Position numbers and translations under genes: made by a program
DNA from: a virus
IMG/VR virus record: IMGVR_UViG_3300009071_000043
Span: 1 to 28,562 of that record
Reading direction: 5' to 3' (one strand)
DNA length: 28,562 bases
In this document: positions 1 through 7,592 of the stretch, piece after piece
Layout of the letters: the number at the start of each line of letters is the position of its first letter
Position numbering within the stretch: position 1 is the stretch's first letter
The notes under the pieces: generated by a model
Told to the model about the DNA's origin: nothing
Databases searched by the model: none
Seen by the model: only the letters and a program-made list of their open reading frames with translations

Positions 1-3
1 AAA

Positions 4-378
4 ATGGCAATTACTTACAAATGGGACATCCCACAAATGAACGCTCACATTCAGGCAGAGGGTGAAGACAATGTAATATACACGGTACATTACAGATACA
101 CTGGCTCTGAAGAATCTGGAGGAGAAACTTACTCATCAACTAATATTGGAACACAAAGTTACACGTACGTAGCTGGAGATCCTTTTGTACCTTACGCAGA
201 TACAGAAGCTTTTGAAAACGTAGTTATCGGATGGTTAGAAGATTCTTTAGATGTACCTGCAATGCAAGCTAGCATAGCTGCAACTATACAATCTGAGATT
301 ACACCAGTAAACGAAGATCTATATTTCACTTGGCAAAATCCAACTCCACCGGTACCACCAGTAGAAGACGAAGATTAA
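4..378 (+). CDS. Small conserved phage protein, probably highly expressed (DUF7936-like)
   Basis: A 124-aa acidic, soluble protein with no signal peptide or membrane segment. It opens MAITYKWDIP, has a Ser/Thr/Tyr-rich, likely beta-stranded middle, a helical stretch around residues 75-100 and a Pro-rich acidic tail (PPVPPVEDED). The opening and general layout resemble a family of short uncharacterised proteins in marine phages that I associate with the name DUF7936; that match is from memory. Codon use is unusual for the window: eight of nine Tyr codons are TAC, whereas the neighbouring terminase and portal genes mostly use TAT. The capsid gene shows the same shift, which suggests strong expression and perhaps a virion role. 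The ATG lies three bases into the window, so its leader is not visible. A 73-nt gap separates it from the next gene. Function unknown. Confidence 0.8.
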   Translation: MAITYKWDIPQMNAHIQAEGEDNVIYTVHYRYTGSEESGGETYSSTNIGTQSYTYVAGDPFVPYADTEAFENVVIGWLEDSLDVPAMQASIAATIQSEITPVNEDLYFTWQNPTPPVPPVEDED

Positions 379-385
379 TAAGGTA

Positions 386-395
386 AAGTGCACTT
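386..395. promoter_or_regulatory. 10-bp perfect palindrome in an intergenic gap
   Basis: AAGTGCACTT reads the same on both strands and lies 8 nt after the stop of the first gene. The rest of the 73-nt gap (379-451) is very AT-rich and holds no Bacteroidota-type TAnnTTTG -7 box that I can see. The palindrome could bind a dimeric regulator or be chance; no second copy was noticed in the other gaps. Confidence 0.2.
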
Positions 396-451
396 AAAAC
401 GTGTAATTATATAAATAACAATTAATTAATAACAATTTAAATTAAATCAAC

Positions 452-706
452 ATGGCAGAAGAAGCTAAACAAATGATTTCTGAAAAACAATTAAAAACTA
501 TTCAGGAATTAACATCAAAACAAAACGAAATGGTATTACAACTAGGGTCGTTTGAAGTTCAAAAAAGTGCAGTACTAGAACAATTTAAAACAAACAATAA
601 ACTTGTTGAAGATTTTAAAAAAGAACTTGAAGAAGAGTTTGGTCAGGTACAAGTAGACTTAAAAACTGGAGAAATCTCAGAACTTCCTTCAGATGACAAG
701 AAGTAA
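452..706 (+). CDS. Small coiled-coil phage protein
   Basis: An 84-aa charged protein, almost wholly helical. Residues about 8-68 carry spaced Ile/Leu/Val positions between Glu, Lys and Gln, as expected of a coiled coil (ISEKQLKTIQELTSKQNEMV, then EEEFGQVQVDL), and the tail is acidic (SDDKK). It has no enzymatic motif, signal or membrane segment. It resembles small helical proteins often found next to structural genes in marine phages, which have no agreed function. The end overlaps the next gene by 14 nt (693-706), so the two are probably translationally coupled. The ATG is preceded by an A/T-rich leader without a Shine-Dalgarno site. A prefoldin-like chaperone role is possible given the GroES-like protein two genes on, but that is speculation. 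Confidence 0.8.
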   Translation: MAEEAKQMISEKQLKTIQELTSKQNEMVLQLGSFEVQKSAVLEQFKTNNKLVEDFKKELEEEFGQVQVDLKTGEISELPSDDKK

Positions 707-923
707 TATTAGAAAGATAAGCATCGGGTCAGATTATAAAAATGACGCGATGCATTATTCTGTTGGTCAACAAGTATATGGAGGTCATGAAATATCTCAT
801 ATACTATTAAACGAACAAGACAAGTCTTATAATATTTTTATTAAAAAAAATTCAGAAGTATTACCATGGAAAAAATTTAATTCTAACATGGCGATATCAG
901 TAGAATACGATTTACAATATTAA
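693..923 (+). CDS. Conserved hypothetical small phage protein
   Basis: A 76-aa protein, probably a small beta-rich fold: alternating hydrophobics in ISIGSDY, HYSVGQQVYG, HEISHILL, YNIFIKK and the ending MAISVEYDLQY. I recognise the opening pattern (RKISIGxDYK...AMHY.VGQ) as typical of a small conserved family in marine phages with unknown function. The gene overlaps the preceding one by 14 nt and its TAA (921-923) directly abuts the ATG of the GroES-like gene at 924, so these genes are almost certainly co-translated. The HEISH stretch at residues 32-36 fits the HExxH zinc-protease pattern, but the protein is too small and beta-rich for a peptidase. Confidence 0.75.
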   Translation: MTRSNIRKISIGSDYKNDAMHYSVGQQVYGGHEISHILLNEQDKSYNIFIKKNSEVLPWKKFNSNMAISVEYDLQY

Positions 924-1532
924 ATGAATAGTGTATTTAATTTTATAGTTAAACCTTATAATAAAAGGTACGACAATGAAATAAAAGTAGGTAATAAATC
1001 TTTAATAGTTAACACTAAAATTGATGATTTTGTTAACGTTAGTAGAAAAGCTATTGTTGTTTCTACGCCTTTAGCTTATAAAACATTCATAAATGTAGGT
1101 GATGAAATAATTGTTCATCATAATATATTTAGAAGATGGTATGATATAAAAGGCAACGAACGTAATAGTGCTAAATATTTTAAAGATAATTTGTATTTTG
1201 CTCAACCAGATCAAGTTTTTTTATATAAAAAAGACAACAAATGGAAGTCGTTTAATGATAGTTGCTTTGTTCAACCTATAAAAAATGATGACAAATTTAG
1301 CACTGATAAAACTAAAAAGCTTATTGGTATATTAAAAATAGGTAATAGCTCCTTAGAAGCGCTAGGAATTAACCCAGGAGACACTGTAGGCTTTAGGCCA
1401 AAAAGAGAATGGGAGTTTGCTATCAATGGAGAGTTATTATACTGTATGAAATCTAATGATATTGTAATTAAATATGAACACAAAGAAGACCAAATTAAAT
1501 ATAATTCTAGCTGGGCAAGTAGCCGTAGATGA
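924..1532 (+). CDS. GroES-like co-chaperonin with two tandem barrels
   Basis: A 202-aa protein that reads as two consecutive GroES-like beta-barrels. The first runs from about residue 7 to 102: an opening FIVKPYNKR, a GroES-style turn VGDEIIVHHN (58-67), and a closing NLYFAQPDQVFLYK (89-102). The second runs from about 115 to 185: an opening FVQPI, a polar stretch (120-132) where the GroEL-binding mobile loop would lie, then PGDTVGFRP (151-159) and a closing GELLYCMKSNDIVIKYE (169-185), close to the GroES ending that contains EEYLIMxxxDILAIVE. T4 gp31 is a known phage co-chaperonin needed to fold the capsid protein with GroEL. I infer a similar job here, given the position just before the terminase, portal and capsid genes. 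It abuts the gene before and overlaps the next by 59 nt. The fold call rests on motif order only, with no structure prediction. Confidence 0.6.
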   Translation: MNSVFNFIVKPYNKRYDNEIKVGNKSLIVNTKIDDFVNVSRKAIVVSTPLAYKTFINVGDEIIVHHNIFRRWYDIKGNERNSAKYFKDNLYFAQPDQVFLYKKDNKWKSFNDSCFVQPIKNDDKFSTDKTKKLIGILKIGNSSLEALGINPGDTVGFRPKREWEFAINGELLYCMKSNDIVIKYEHKEDQIKYNSSWASSRR

Positions 1533-1749
1533 ATTAATAAAAGTAGCCAAAGAACCTATTGTAGACGGTGAAGATGATATAACTGCTGATAGACTTAAAA
1601 ACGCGGCTGCTACAAAAAAATTAGCTATATTTGATGCTTTTGAAATTTTAACTAGAATTAAAGAAGAGCAAGACATGCTTGATGAAAAACCTAAAGAAGT
1701 TAAAAAAGAAACTACATTTCGTGGTTTTGCTGAAGGGAGGTCTAAATAA
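1474..1749 (+). CDS. Small conserved phage protein before the terminase; candidate small terminase subunit
   Basis: A 91-aa helical, charged protein. The best-preserved part is ADRLKNAAATKKLAIFDAFE (residues about 38-57), followed by an acidic/basic linker and the ending FRGFAEGRSK. I know this pattern from small proteins just upstream of the large terminase in marine phages. A small-terminase (DNA-recognition) role would fit the position, but no helix-turn-helix is clear, so it is only a suggestion. The first 20 codons overlap the preceding gene by 59 nt in another frame; no later ATG precedes the conserved block, so the overlap looks real. The gene ends TAATG, sharing one base with the terminase start, and its last codons contain the terminase Shine-Dalgarno site. 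Confidence 0.7.
   Translation: MNTKKTKLNIILAGQVAVDELIKVAKEPIVDGEDDITADRLKNAAATKKLAIFDAFEILTRIKEEQDMLDEKPKEVKKETTFRGFAEGRSK
1735..1740 (+). promoter_or_regulatory. Strong Shine-Dalgarno site for the large terminase
   Basis: GGGAGG lies 8 nt before the ATG at 1749, inside the end of the preceding gene. It stands out because nearly all other starts in the window have A/T-rich leaders with no such match. It supports the ATG at 1749 as the terminase start despite the TAATG overlap. Confidence 0.6.
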
Positions 1750-3953
1750 TGTACAAGCAAACTTTATACAAGGTATTACCTGATTATATTAAACCTAAAA
1801 TTCTTAAACGAATGAACAGGTATAGTAAATGGGAGTATGGATATAATGAAGATCATGATATGATTGTTATATCTAGAACAGGTAAAATTGGAGAGGTTTA
1901 TGAAATACAAAATCTTAAAATAGCTTTACCTTTAGCAGAAAACATTTATAAGTTTGAAAAAAATAGATGGACTAGATTTGATTATCCTAAAGTATTAAGC
2001 AGAATAAAAACGGTTTTTGATTGGAGAGAATACCCAGAAGAGTTTAAAGAAAAATGGTATGATTATATTGATCTTGAGTTTAAAAGACGTGAAGAAGGTT
2101 TTTGGTATATAAACAAAGATAAACCTATATTTATAACTGGTACTCATTACATGTACTTGCAATGGTCAAAAATTGATGTTGGCCAACCAGATTTTAGAGA
2201 ATCAAATAGATTATTTTTTATATTTTGGGAAGCATGCAGAGCAGATGATAGAAGTTATGGTATGTGTTACTTAAAAAACAGACGATCTGGATTTTCATTT
2301 ATGGCATCTGGTGAAACTGTTAACATGGCTACAATATCAACTGATGCGCGTTTTGGTATATTATCAAAATCAGGTGCTGATGCTAAGAAAATGTTTACAG
2401 ATAAGGTAGTACCAATATCAGTTAACTATCCTTTCTTTTTTAAACCAATACAAGATGGTATGGATCGACCGAAAACAGAGCTAGCGTATCGTGTGCCAGC
2501 CTCCAAGTTCACAAGAAGGTCTATAGTATCTACAGAAAAAAATGAAGATCTTGCCGGGCTTGACACAACTATTGATTGGAAAAATACTGGTGACAATGCT
2601 TATGATGGTGAGAAACTAAGATTATTAGTACATGATGAAAGTGGTAAATGGGAAAGACCTAATGATATACAAAACAATTGGCGTGTTACTAAAACAACGC
2701 TAAGACTAGGTTCTAGAATTATAGGCAAGTGCATGATGGGATCAACATCAAACGCTTTAGATAAAGGTGGTAGAAACTTTAAAAAATTATACGATGACTC
2801 AGACGTTACAAAAAGAAATGCTAATGGACAAACTCGTTCAGGACTCTATTCTTTGTTCATTCCTATGGAGTGGAATTACGAGGGATACATTGATTCTTAT
2901 GGCTATCCTGTCTTCGACACGCCATCAAAAAAAGTGTATGGACCTCATGGAACGCCAATCAAAATTGGGGTTATTGAATACTGGGAAAATGAGGTAGAAG
3001 GTCTTAAACAAGACCAAGATGGTTTAAATGAATTTTACAGACAGTTTCCACGTACAACAAAACATGCGTTTAGAGATGAGTCTAAAATGTCTTTATTTAA
3101 TCTAACCAAAATTTATCAACAAATAGATTATAATGAAGACCTAGAAAGAAATTCAGTTGTTACGACTGGTAGTTTTCATTGGGAAGACGGTGTTCAAGAT
3201 ACTAAAGTTATCTTTGTGCCAAACAAAAACGGTAGATTTAAAGTGTCATGGGTTCCGCCTGTTCATTTACAAAACCAAATATTTGTAAAGCATAACATGA
3301 AATATCCTGCCAACGAGCATATAGGAGCTTTTGGTTGTGATAGTTATGATATATCAGGTACAGTAGATGGTAAAGGTTCTAACGGATCTTTGCATGGTTT
3401 AACTAAATTTAGCATGGACGAAGCTCCTTCTAATCATTTTTTCTTGGAATATATAGCTAGACCGCAAACTGCTGAAATGTTTTTTGAAGATGTTTTAATG
3501 GCTTTGCATTTTTATGGAATGCCAATATTAGCAGAAAACAATAAGCCAAGATTATTGTATTATCTTAAACGTAGAGGTTACAGAAACTTTTCTATGAATA
3601 GACCAGATAAAATAAAACTATCAATAACAGAAAGAGAAATAGGTGGCATACCTAACTCAAGTGAAGATATTAAACAAGCTCACGCTGCAGCTATAGAAAC
3701 TTACATAGAGGATCATGTTGGTGACTTAGGTGAAAGATTTGGTAGCATGTATTTTCAAAGAACACTAGAGGACTGGGCTCAATTTGATATAAATAATAGA
3801 ACCAAGCATGATGCCTCTATTAGTTCAGGGCTTGCTATCATGGCATGTAATAAAAATAAATATAGACCAATAAATGAAATAATTAGAGAAAAGGTTTCTT
3901 TAGGTTTTTCAAAATACAACAATAAAGGAGATTTTTCTAAAATAATAAAATAA
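1749..3953 (+). CDS. terL: Terminase large subunit (packaging ATPase-nuclease)
   Basis: A 734-aa motor that would pump DNA into the prohead through the portal and cut the concatemer. The ATPase half shows a Walker-A-like KNRRSGFS at residues 176-183 (the classic Gly-Lys-Ser/Thr is relaxed, as in many terminases) and a Walker B LLVHDES at 292-298 with Asp296 and catalytic Glu297. The RNase H-like nuclease half has acidic residues in GCDSYD (Asp531, Asp534) and KHDAS (Asp688) near the C-terminus. The length is at the long end for terminases and matches the crAss-like group. The start is supported by GGGAGG upstream. The portal gene begins directly after the stop (TAA-ATG, no gap). Around 2455-2520 the gene uses a more G+C-rich codon set than the rest. 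The assignment is firm; the crAss-like affinity is moderate. Confidence 0.93.
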   Translation: MYKQTLYKVLPDYIKPKILKRMNRYSKWEYGYNEDHDMIVISRTGKIGEVYEIQNLKIALPLAENIYKFEKNRWTRFDYPKVLSRIKTVFDWREYPEEFKEKWYDYIDLEFKRREEGFWYINKDKPIFITGTHYMYLQWSKIDVGQPDFRESNRLFFIFWEACRADDRSYGMCYLKNRRSGFSFMASGETVNMATISTDARFGILSKSGADAKKMFTDKVVPISVNYPFFFKPIQDGMDRPKTELAYRVPASKFTRRSIVSTEKNEDLAGLDTTIDWKNTGDNAYDGEKLRLLVHDESGKWERPNDIQNNWRVTKTTLRLGSRIIGKCMMGSTSNALDKGGRNFKKLYDDSDVTKRNANGQTRSGLYSLFIPMEWNYEGYIDSYGYPVFDTPSKKVYGPHGTPIKIGVIEYWENEVEGLKQDQDGLNEFYRQFPRTTKHAFRDESKMSLFNLTKIYQQIDYNEDLERNSVVTTGSFHWEDGVQDTKVIFVPNKNGRFKVSWVPPVHLQNQIFVKHNMKYPANEHIGAFGCDSYDISGTVDGKGSNGSLHGLTKFSMDEAPSNHFFLEYIARPQTAEMFFEDVLMALHFYGMPILAENNKPRLLYYLKRRGYRNFSMNRPDKIKLSITEREIGGIPNSSEDIKQAHAAAIETYIEDHVGDLGERFGSMYFQRTLEDWAQFDINNRTKHDASISSGLAIMACNKNKYRPINEIIREKVSLGFSKYNNKGDFSKIIK

Positions 3954-6347
3954 ATGATTCAAGGAAATTATAACAGTGGTTTTCCAAGTCAGGTGGTACC
4001 TGATGCAGAGAAAATGAGTTTAGAATACGGTACTCGTGTAGGTAGAGCTATAGAGTATGAGTGGTTCAGAAGCAATAGAGGTGGTGACAGGTTCTCTATG
4101 AATTTTGCTAATTTTCATAACTTAAGATTATATTCTAGAGGAGAACAGTCTATACAAAAATACAAAGATGAATTATCTATTAATGGTGATTTGTCTTACC
4201 TTAACCTAGACTGGAAACCTGTACCTATTATACCTAAGTTTGTAGATATAGTTGTTAACGGTATGTCTCAAAGAGATTATGACGTTAAGGCTTATGCTCA
4301 AGATCCTGAATCACAAAAGAAAAGAACTAATTACGCTGAAGGTTTATTAAGAGATATACAGGCTAGGTCTTTCTTACAAAAGGCAGAACAAGAAATTGGT
4401 ATGAATTTATGGACTACTTCAGCTCCAGAAAACTTACCTGAAAATAAAGAAGAGTTAAGTTTGCACATGCAACTTAGTTACAAGCAGTCTATTGAAATAG
4501 CAGAAGAAGAAGCTATATCAAATGTAATGGCTCAAAACAAATACATACAGACTAAAAAAAGAATGCTACAAGATTTAGTTGTATTAGGTATTGGTGCTGT
4601 AAAAACTAATTTCAATAGATCAAACGGTATAACTGTTGAGTATGTTGATCCAGCTAATTTAGTATATTCTTACACTGATGATCCTAATTTTCAAGATCTT
4701 TATTATGTTGGTGAGGTTAAAATGATACATTTAGCTGATTTACAAAAGCAGTTTCCAGAATTAACACCGGATGAATTAAAAAGAATAGAAAAGTTTCCAG
4801 GAACTCAAAATTATCTTAGAAACTGGAATGAATCACCAGACATGGTTGCTGTTTTGTTTTTTGAATATAAAACATATAGTAATCAAGTATTTAAAATAAA
4901 ACAAACTGATCAAGGTTTAGAAAAAGCTTTAGAAAAAACTGATTTTTTTAATCCTCCACCTAGTGATAATTTTAACAGAGTTTCTAGATCAATAGAAGTA
5001 TTATATACTGGCGCAAAAGTTTTAGGTATAGATAATATGTTATCATGGGGTGTTTCGCAAAACATGACTAGACCTTTTTCTAACATGACAAAGGTTAATA
5101 TGAATTATCAAATTTGCGCTCCTAGAATGTATAGAGGACGTATAGAATCGTTAGTTGGAAGAGTAACAGGTTTTGCTGATATGATACAATTAACTCATTT
5201 AAAGTTACAACAAGTTATCGCAAGAATGGTTCCAGATGGTGTTTTTGTTGACGTTGATGGTTTAGCTGAGGTTGATCTAGGTAATGGCACAAACTATAAT
5301 CCACAAGAAGCATTAAACATGTATTTTCAAACTGGTTCTATAGTTGGTAGATCTTTAACTCAAGACGGTGATCCTAACAGAGGTAAAGTTCCTATTCAAG
5401 AATTGCAAACATCTAGCGCAAACGGTAAGATACAATCGCTTATAGGTACTTATCAATACTACTTACAAATGATACGTGATGTGACCGGGCTTAATGAAGC
5501 TCGTGATGGTAGCACGCCTGACAAAGACGCTTTAGTAGGTATACAAAAAATGGCAGCGGCAAATTCAAACACAGCTACAAGACATATACTACAAGCTTGC
5601 TTATATCTAACAGTTAAAGCAGCTGAAAACATATCTTTAAGAATAGCTGATATGTTAGAGTATGATTTATTGGCAGACACTCTTAAAAAATCTGTAAGTA
5701 ATTTTAATGTAGGTACATTAGAAGAAATGAGTAATTTAAATCTATTTGAGTTTGGTATATATTTAGAACTTGAGCCAGATGACGAAGAAATTGCTAAACT
5801 AGAAGAAAACATACAAGTTGCTTTACAATCAGGTCAAATATTTTTAGAAGATGCTATAGATATTAGACAGATTAAAAATTTGAAATTAGCTAATCAAATG
5901 CTAAAAGTAAAACGTAAAGCAAAACAAAAAATGGATCAAGAGATTGCGCAGCAAAATATACAAGCTCAATCACAAGCTAACATACAGGCTCAAGAAGCTT
6001 CTGCTTTATACGAAGTTCAAAAACACGAAGCAATGGCTGCGTCTAAACTACAAATAGAACAAGGTAAAGCTCAGTTTGAATTGCAAAAAATAGAAAAAGA
6101 AGCTCAAATAAAAAAAGAAATAATGGAAATTGAGTTTCAATATCAAAAACAATTAGCTCAAATGGAAAAAGGATATATGAGCAGTAAAGAAACAGAAATA
6201 GAAGATCGTAAAGATAAAAGAACAAAAATGCAAGCTACACAACAAAGTGAAATGATTGCGCAAAGAAACAATGACTCAGGCCCTGTAGATTTTGAATCAG
6301 GTAATGATAGTCTTGGTGGAATAAATCTAAATGGCTTTGGCCTTTAG
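3954..6347 (+). CDS. Portal protein (crAss-like type)
   Basis: A 797-aa protein that should form the twelve-subunit ring at the special capsid vertex, through which DNA enters and leaves. The N-terminal part contains LNLDWKPVPIIPKFVDIVVN (residues about 82-101) and MSQRDYDVKAYAQDP, a pattern I associate with portals of crAss-like and related marine podoviruses. The central part is mixed alpha/beta, with GLNEARDGSTPDKDALVG typical of the portal stem region. From about residue 660 to 765 lies a long Gln/Glu/Lys/Ala-rich coiled coil, which probably forms the barrel at the portal crown inside the head. The gene starts directly after the terminase stop and ends with TAG, a sign that TAG is not recoded. 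Gene order terminase-portal-scaffold-capsid supports the call. Confidence 0.9.
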   Translation: MIQGNYNSGFPSQVVPDAEKMSLEYGTRVGRAIEYEWFRSNRGGDRFSMNFANFHNLRLYSRGEQSIQKYKDELSINGDLSYLNLDWKPVPIIPKFVDIVVNGMSQRDYDVKAYAQDPESQKKRTNYAEGLLRDIQARSFLQKAEQEIGMNLWTTSAPENLPENKEELSLHMQLSYKQSIEIAEEEAISNVMAQNKYIQTKKRMLQDLVVLGIGAVKTNFNRSNGITVEYVDPANLVYSYTDDPNFQDLYYVGEVKMIHLADLQKQFPELTPDELKRIEKFPGTQNYLRNWNESPDMVAVLFFEYKTYSNQVFKIKQTDQGLEKALEKTDFFNPPPSDNFNRVSRSIEVLYTGAKVLGIDNMLSWGVSQNMTRPFSNMTKVNMNYQICAPRMYRGRIESLVGRVTGFADMIQLTHLKLQQVIARMVPDGVFVDVDGLAEVDLGNGTNYNPQEALNMYFQTGSIVGRSLTQDGDPNRGKVPIQELQTSSANGKIQSLIGTYQYYLQMIRDVTGLNEARDGSTPDKDALVGIQKMAAANSNTATRHILQACLYLTVKAAENISLRIADMLEYDLLADTLKKSVSNFNVGTLEEMSNLNLFEFGIYLELEPDDEEIAKLEENIQVALQSGQIFLEDAIDIRQIKNLKLANQMLKVKRKAKQKMDQEIAQQNIQAQSQANIQAQEASALYEVQKHEAMAASKLQIEQGKAQFELQKIEKEAQIKKEIMEIEFQYQKQLAQMEKGYMSSKETEIEDRKDKRTKMQATQQSEMIAQRNNDSGPVDFESGNDSLGGINLNGFGL

Positions 6348-6372
6348 ATAGTATTATTTATTAATTTTATAT

Positions 6373-6408
6373 TATTATATTATGTCAGAAACAAAAGAAA
6401 CAAAAGAA
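6373..6408 (+). repeat. Start-region repeat, copy 1 (scaffold gene)
   Basis: Nine leader bases (TATTATATT) plus the first nine codons of the scaffold gene match 9104-9139 at 35 of 36 positions. Both copies span the ATG and encode MS(E/K)TKETKE. Similarity stops after this point on both sides. Confidence 0.7.
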
Positions 6409-7581
6409 GAAGTAATTGCTTCAAATCCTATTGAAACAGGAGAAGCAATTAACGAATCAAAATCAGATTACAAAGTTGATCTAAAAACAGGAACAACTAA
6501 AAAACAAGAACCATCTACTGTTACAAAAGTAGATTTAACAAAAAAACAAGAACAAGATGCCGTTCAAGTCGGAGAAACAAAGGAAGTGGTTGTGGGCGAA
6601 CAAGCCGGAGATAGCCCTAAAGTGGACGAACAAATATCGGAGCCCGTTAAAATTACTGAAAATTTCAAACAAATCCAAGAAATAACAAAGGACGAAGTTA
6701 AAAAAGTAGAAACCGTTGTTGAAGAAGCTATAAGAGATGAAAAAGTTTTAGGTAAACAATTACCTGAAAACGTTGAAAAATTAGTTTCGTTTATGGAAGA
6801 TACTGGTGGTACGGTAGAAGATTACGTAAGATTAAATGCAGATTATTCTAACGTAGACGGTCAAACATTGTTAAAAGAATATTATAAAAAATCTAAACCG
6901 CATCTTAACGATGAGGAAATAAGCTTTATCATGGAAGATAATTTTTCTTATGATGAAGAAATTGATGACGAGCGAGAAGTCAGAAAGAAAAAACTCGCAC
7001 TTAAAGAAGAGGTTGCAAAAGCTCATGGCTATTTGGAAGAACTAAAGGGTAAATATTACGACGAAATCAAGTTGAGACCGGGCGTTACTCAAGAACAACA
7101 AAAAGCTATGGAATTTTTTAATCGATATAACGAAAATCAGCAAGTTGCTACACAACAACATGAGGATTTTAAAGCTAAAACTAAACAACTACTCTCTGAT
7201 GACTTCAAAGGTTTTGAATTCAAATTAGGAGATAAAAATTTTAGATATGGTGTTAAAAATCCTAATGAAGTTATTGAATCTCAGTCAAACATTAGTACGT
7301 TTGTTCAAAAGTTTTTGGATAAAGACGGCGCCGTTACAGATCACGAAGGATATCACAAAGCAATATATGCTGCTAGGAATGCAGATACGATAGCACAACA
7401 TTTTTATGAGCAAGGTAAAGCCGATGCTGTTAAAGATGTAGTTGCTAAATCTAAAAACATTAGCAACGAATCTAGGCCACAGCCTACAGGAGATGTTTTT
7501 GTTGGAGGATTTAAAGTAAAAGCTGTTAGTGGTTCTGATTCTCGTGGACTTAAAATAAAAACACGTAAATTTAACAATTAA
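6382..7581 (+). CDS. Scaffold-like head assembly protein
   Basis: A 399-aa, very hydrophilic, acidic protein between portal and capsid genes, the usual place for a scaffold. The first ~110 residues are a low-complexity Lys/Glu/Thr/Val tail. A better-ordered block follows at about 130-260 (ENVEKLVSFMEDTGGTVEDY, then NDEEISFIMEDNFSYDEE and a long helix of Lys/Glu), as in scaffold-type proteins of marine phages. The C-terminus is basic (LKIKTRKFNN), as often seen where scaffolds dock onto the capsid protein. There is no Ser-His or other protease triad, so a fused maturation protease is not supported. Codons from about 6558 to 6651 are richer in G and C (GTC, GCC, GTG, CCC) than the surroundings. 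Its start region is nearly identical to that of the gene at 9113. Scaffold role is inferred from position and composition. Confidence 0.75.
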   Translation: MSETKETKEEVIASNPIETGEAINESKSDYKVDLKTGTTKKQEPSTVTKVDLTKKQEQDAVQVGETKEVVVGEQAGDSPKVDEQISEPVKITENFKQIQEITKDEVKKVETVVEEAIRDEKVLGKQLPENVEKLVSFMEDTGGTVEDYVRLNADYSNVDGQTLLKEYYKKSKPHLNDEEISFIMEDNFSYDEEIDDEREVRKKKLALKEEVAKAHGYLEELKGKYYDEIKLRPGVTQEQQKAMEFFNRYNENQQVATQQHEDFKAKTKQLLSDDFKGFEFKLGDKNFRYGVKNPNEVIESQSNISTFVQKFLDKDGAVTDHEGYHKAIYAARNADTIAQHFYEQGKADAVKDVVAKSKNISNESRPQPTGDVFVGGFKVKAVSGSDSRGLKIKTRKFNN

Positions 7582-7592
7582 AATTAACAATT

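Noticed and set aside
379-451. Bacteroidota-type promoter (TTG spacer TAnnTTTG) in the gaps.
   Set aside because: No convincing TAnnTTTG was found in the gap sequences; AT-rich leaders give many weak look-alikes, so no promoter is called.
786-800. HEISH (HExxH) in the 76-aa protein as a zinc peptidase site.
   Set aside because: The protein is too short, looks beta-rich, has no third ligand, and as I recall relatives of this family do not keep the pattern; probably chance.
1437-1760. Minus-strand open frame of about 107 codons across the GroES-like, 91-aa and terminase gene starts.
   Set aside because: It lies antisense to conserved genes with strong plus-strand coding signs; it is hydrophobic only because Lys/Asn codons read as Phe/Ile/Leu on the other strand.
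2767-2997. Plus-strand 76-codon frame inside the terminase gene.
   Set aside because: Wholly inside the conserved ATPase-nuclease connector in another frame, without a start signal or recognisable protein style.
5459-5812. Minus-strand frame of about 117 codons inside the portal gene.
   Set aside because: Ser/Leu-rich antisense shadow of a conserved portal segment; no leader and no family resemblance.
7285-7590. Minus-strand frame of about 101 codons over the scaffold end, resembling a membrane protein.
   Set aside because: Antisense of a Lys/Asn-rich coding region; every gene in the window is on the other strand.
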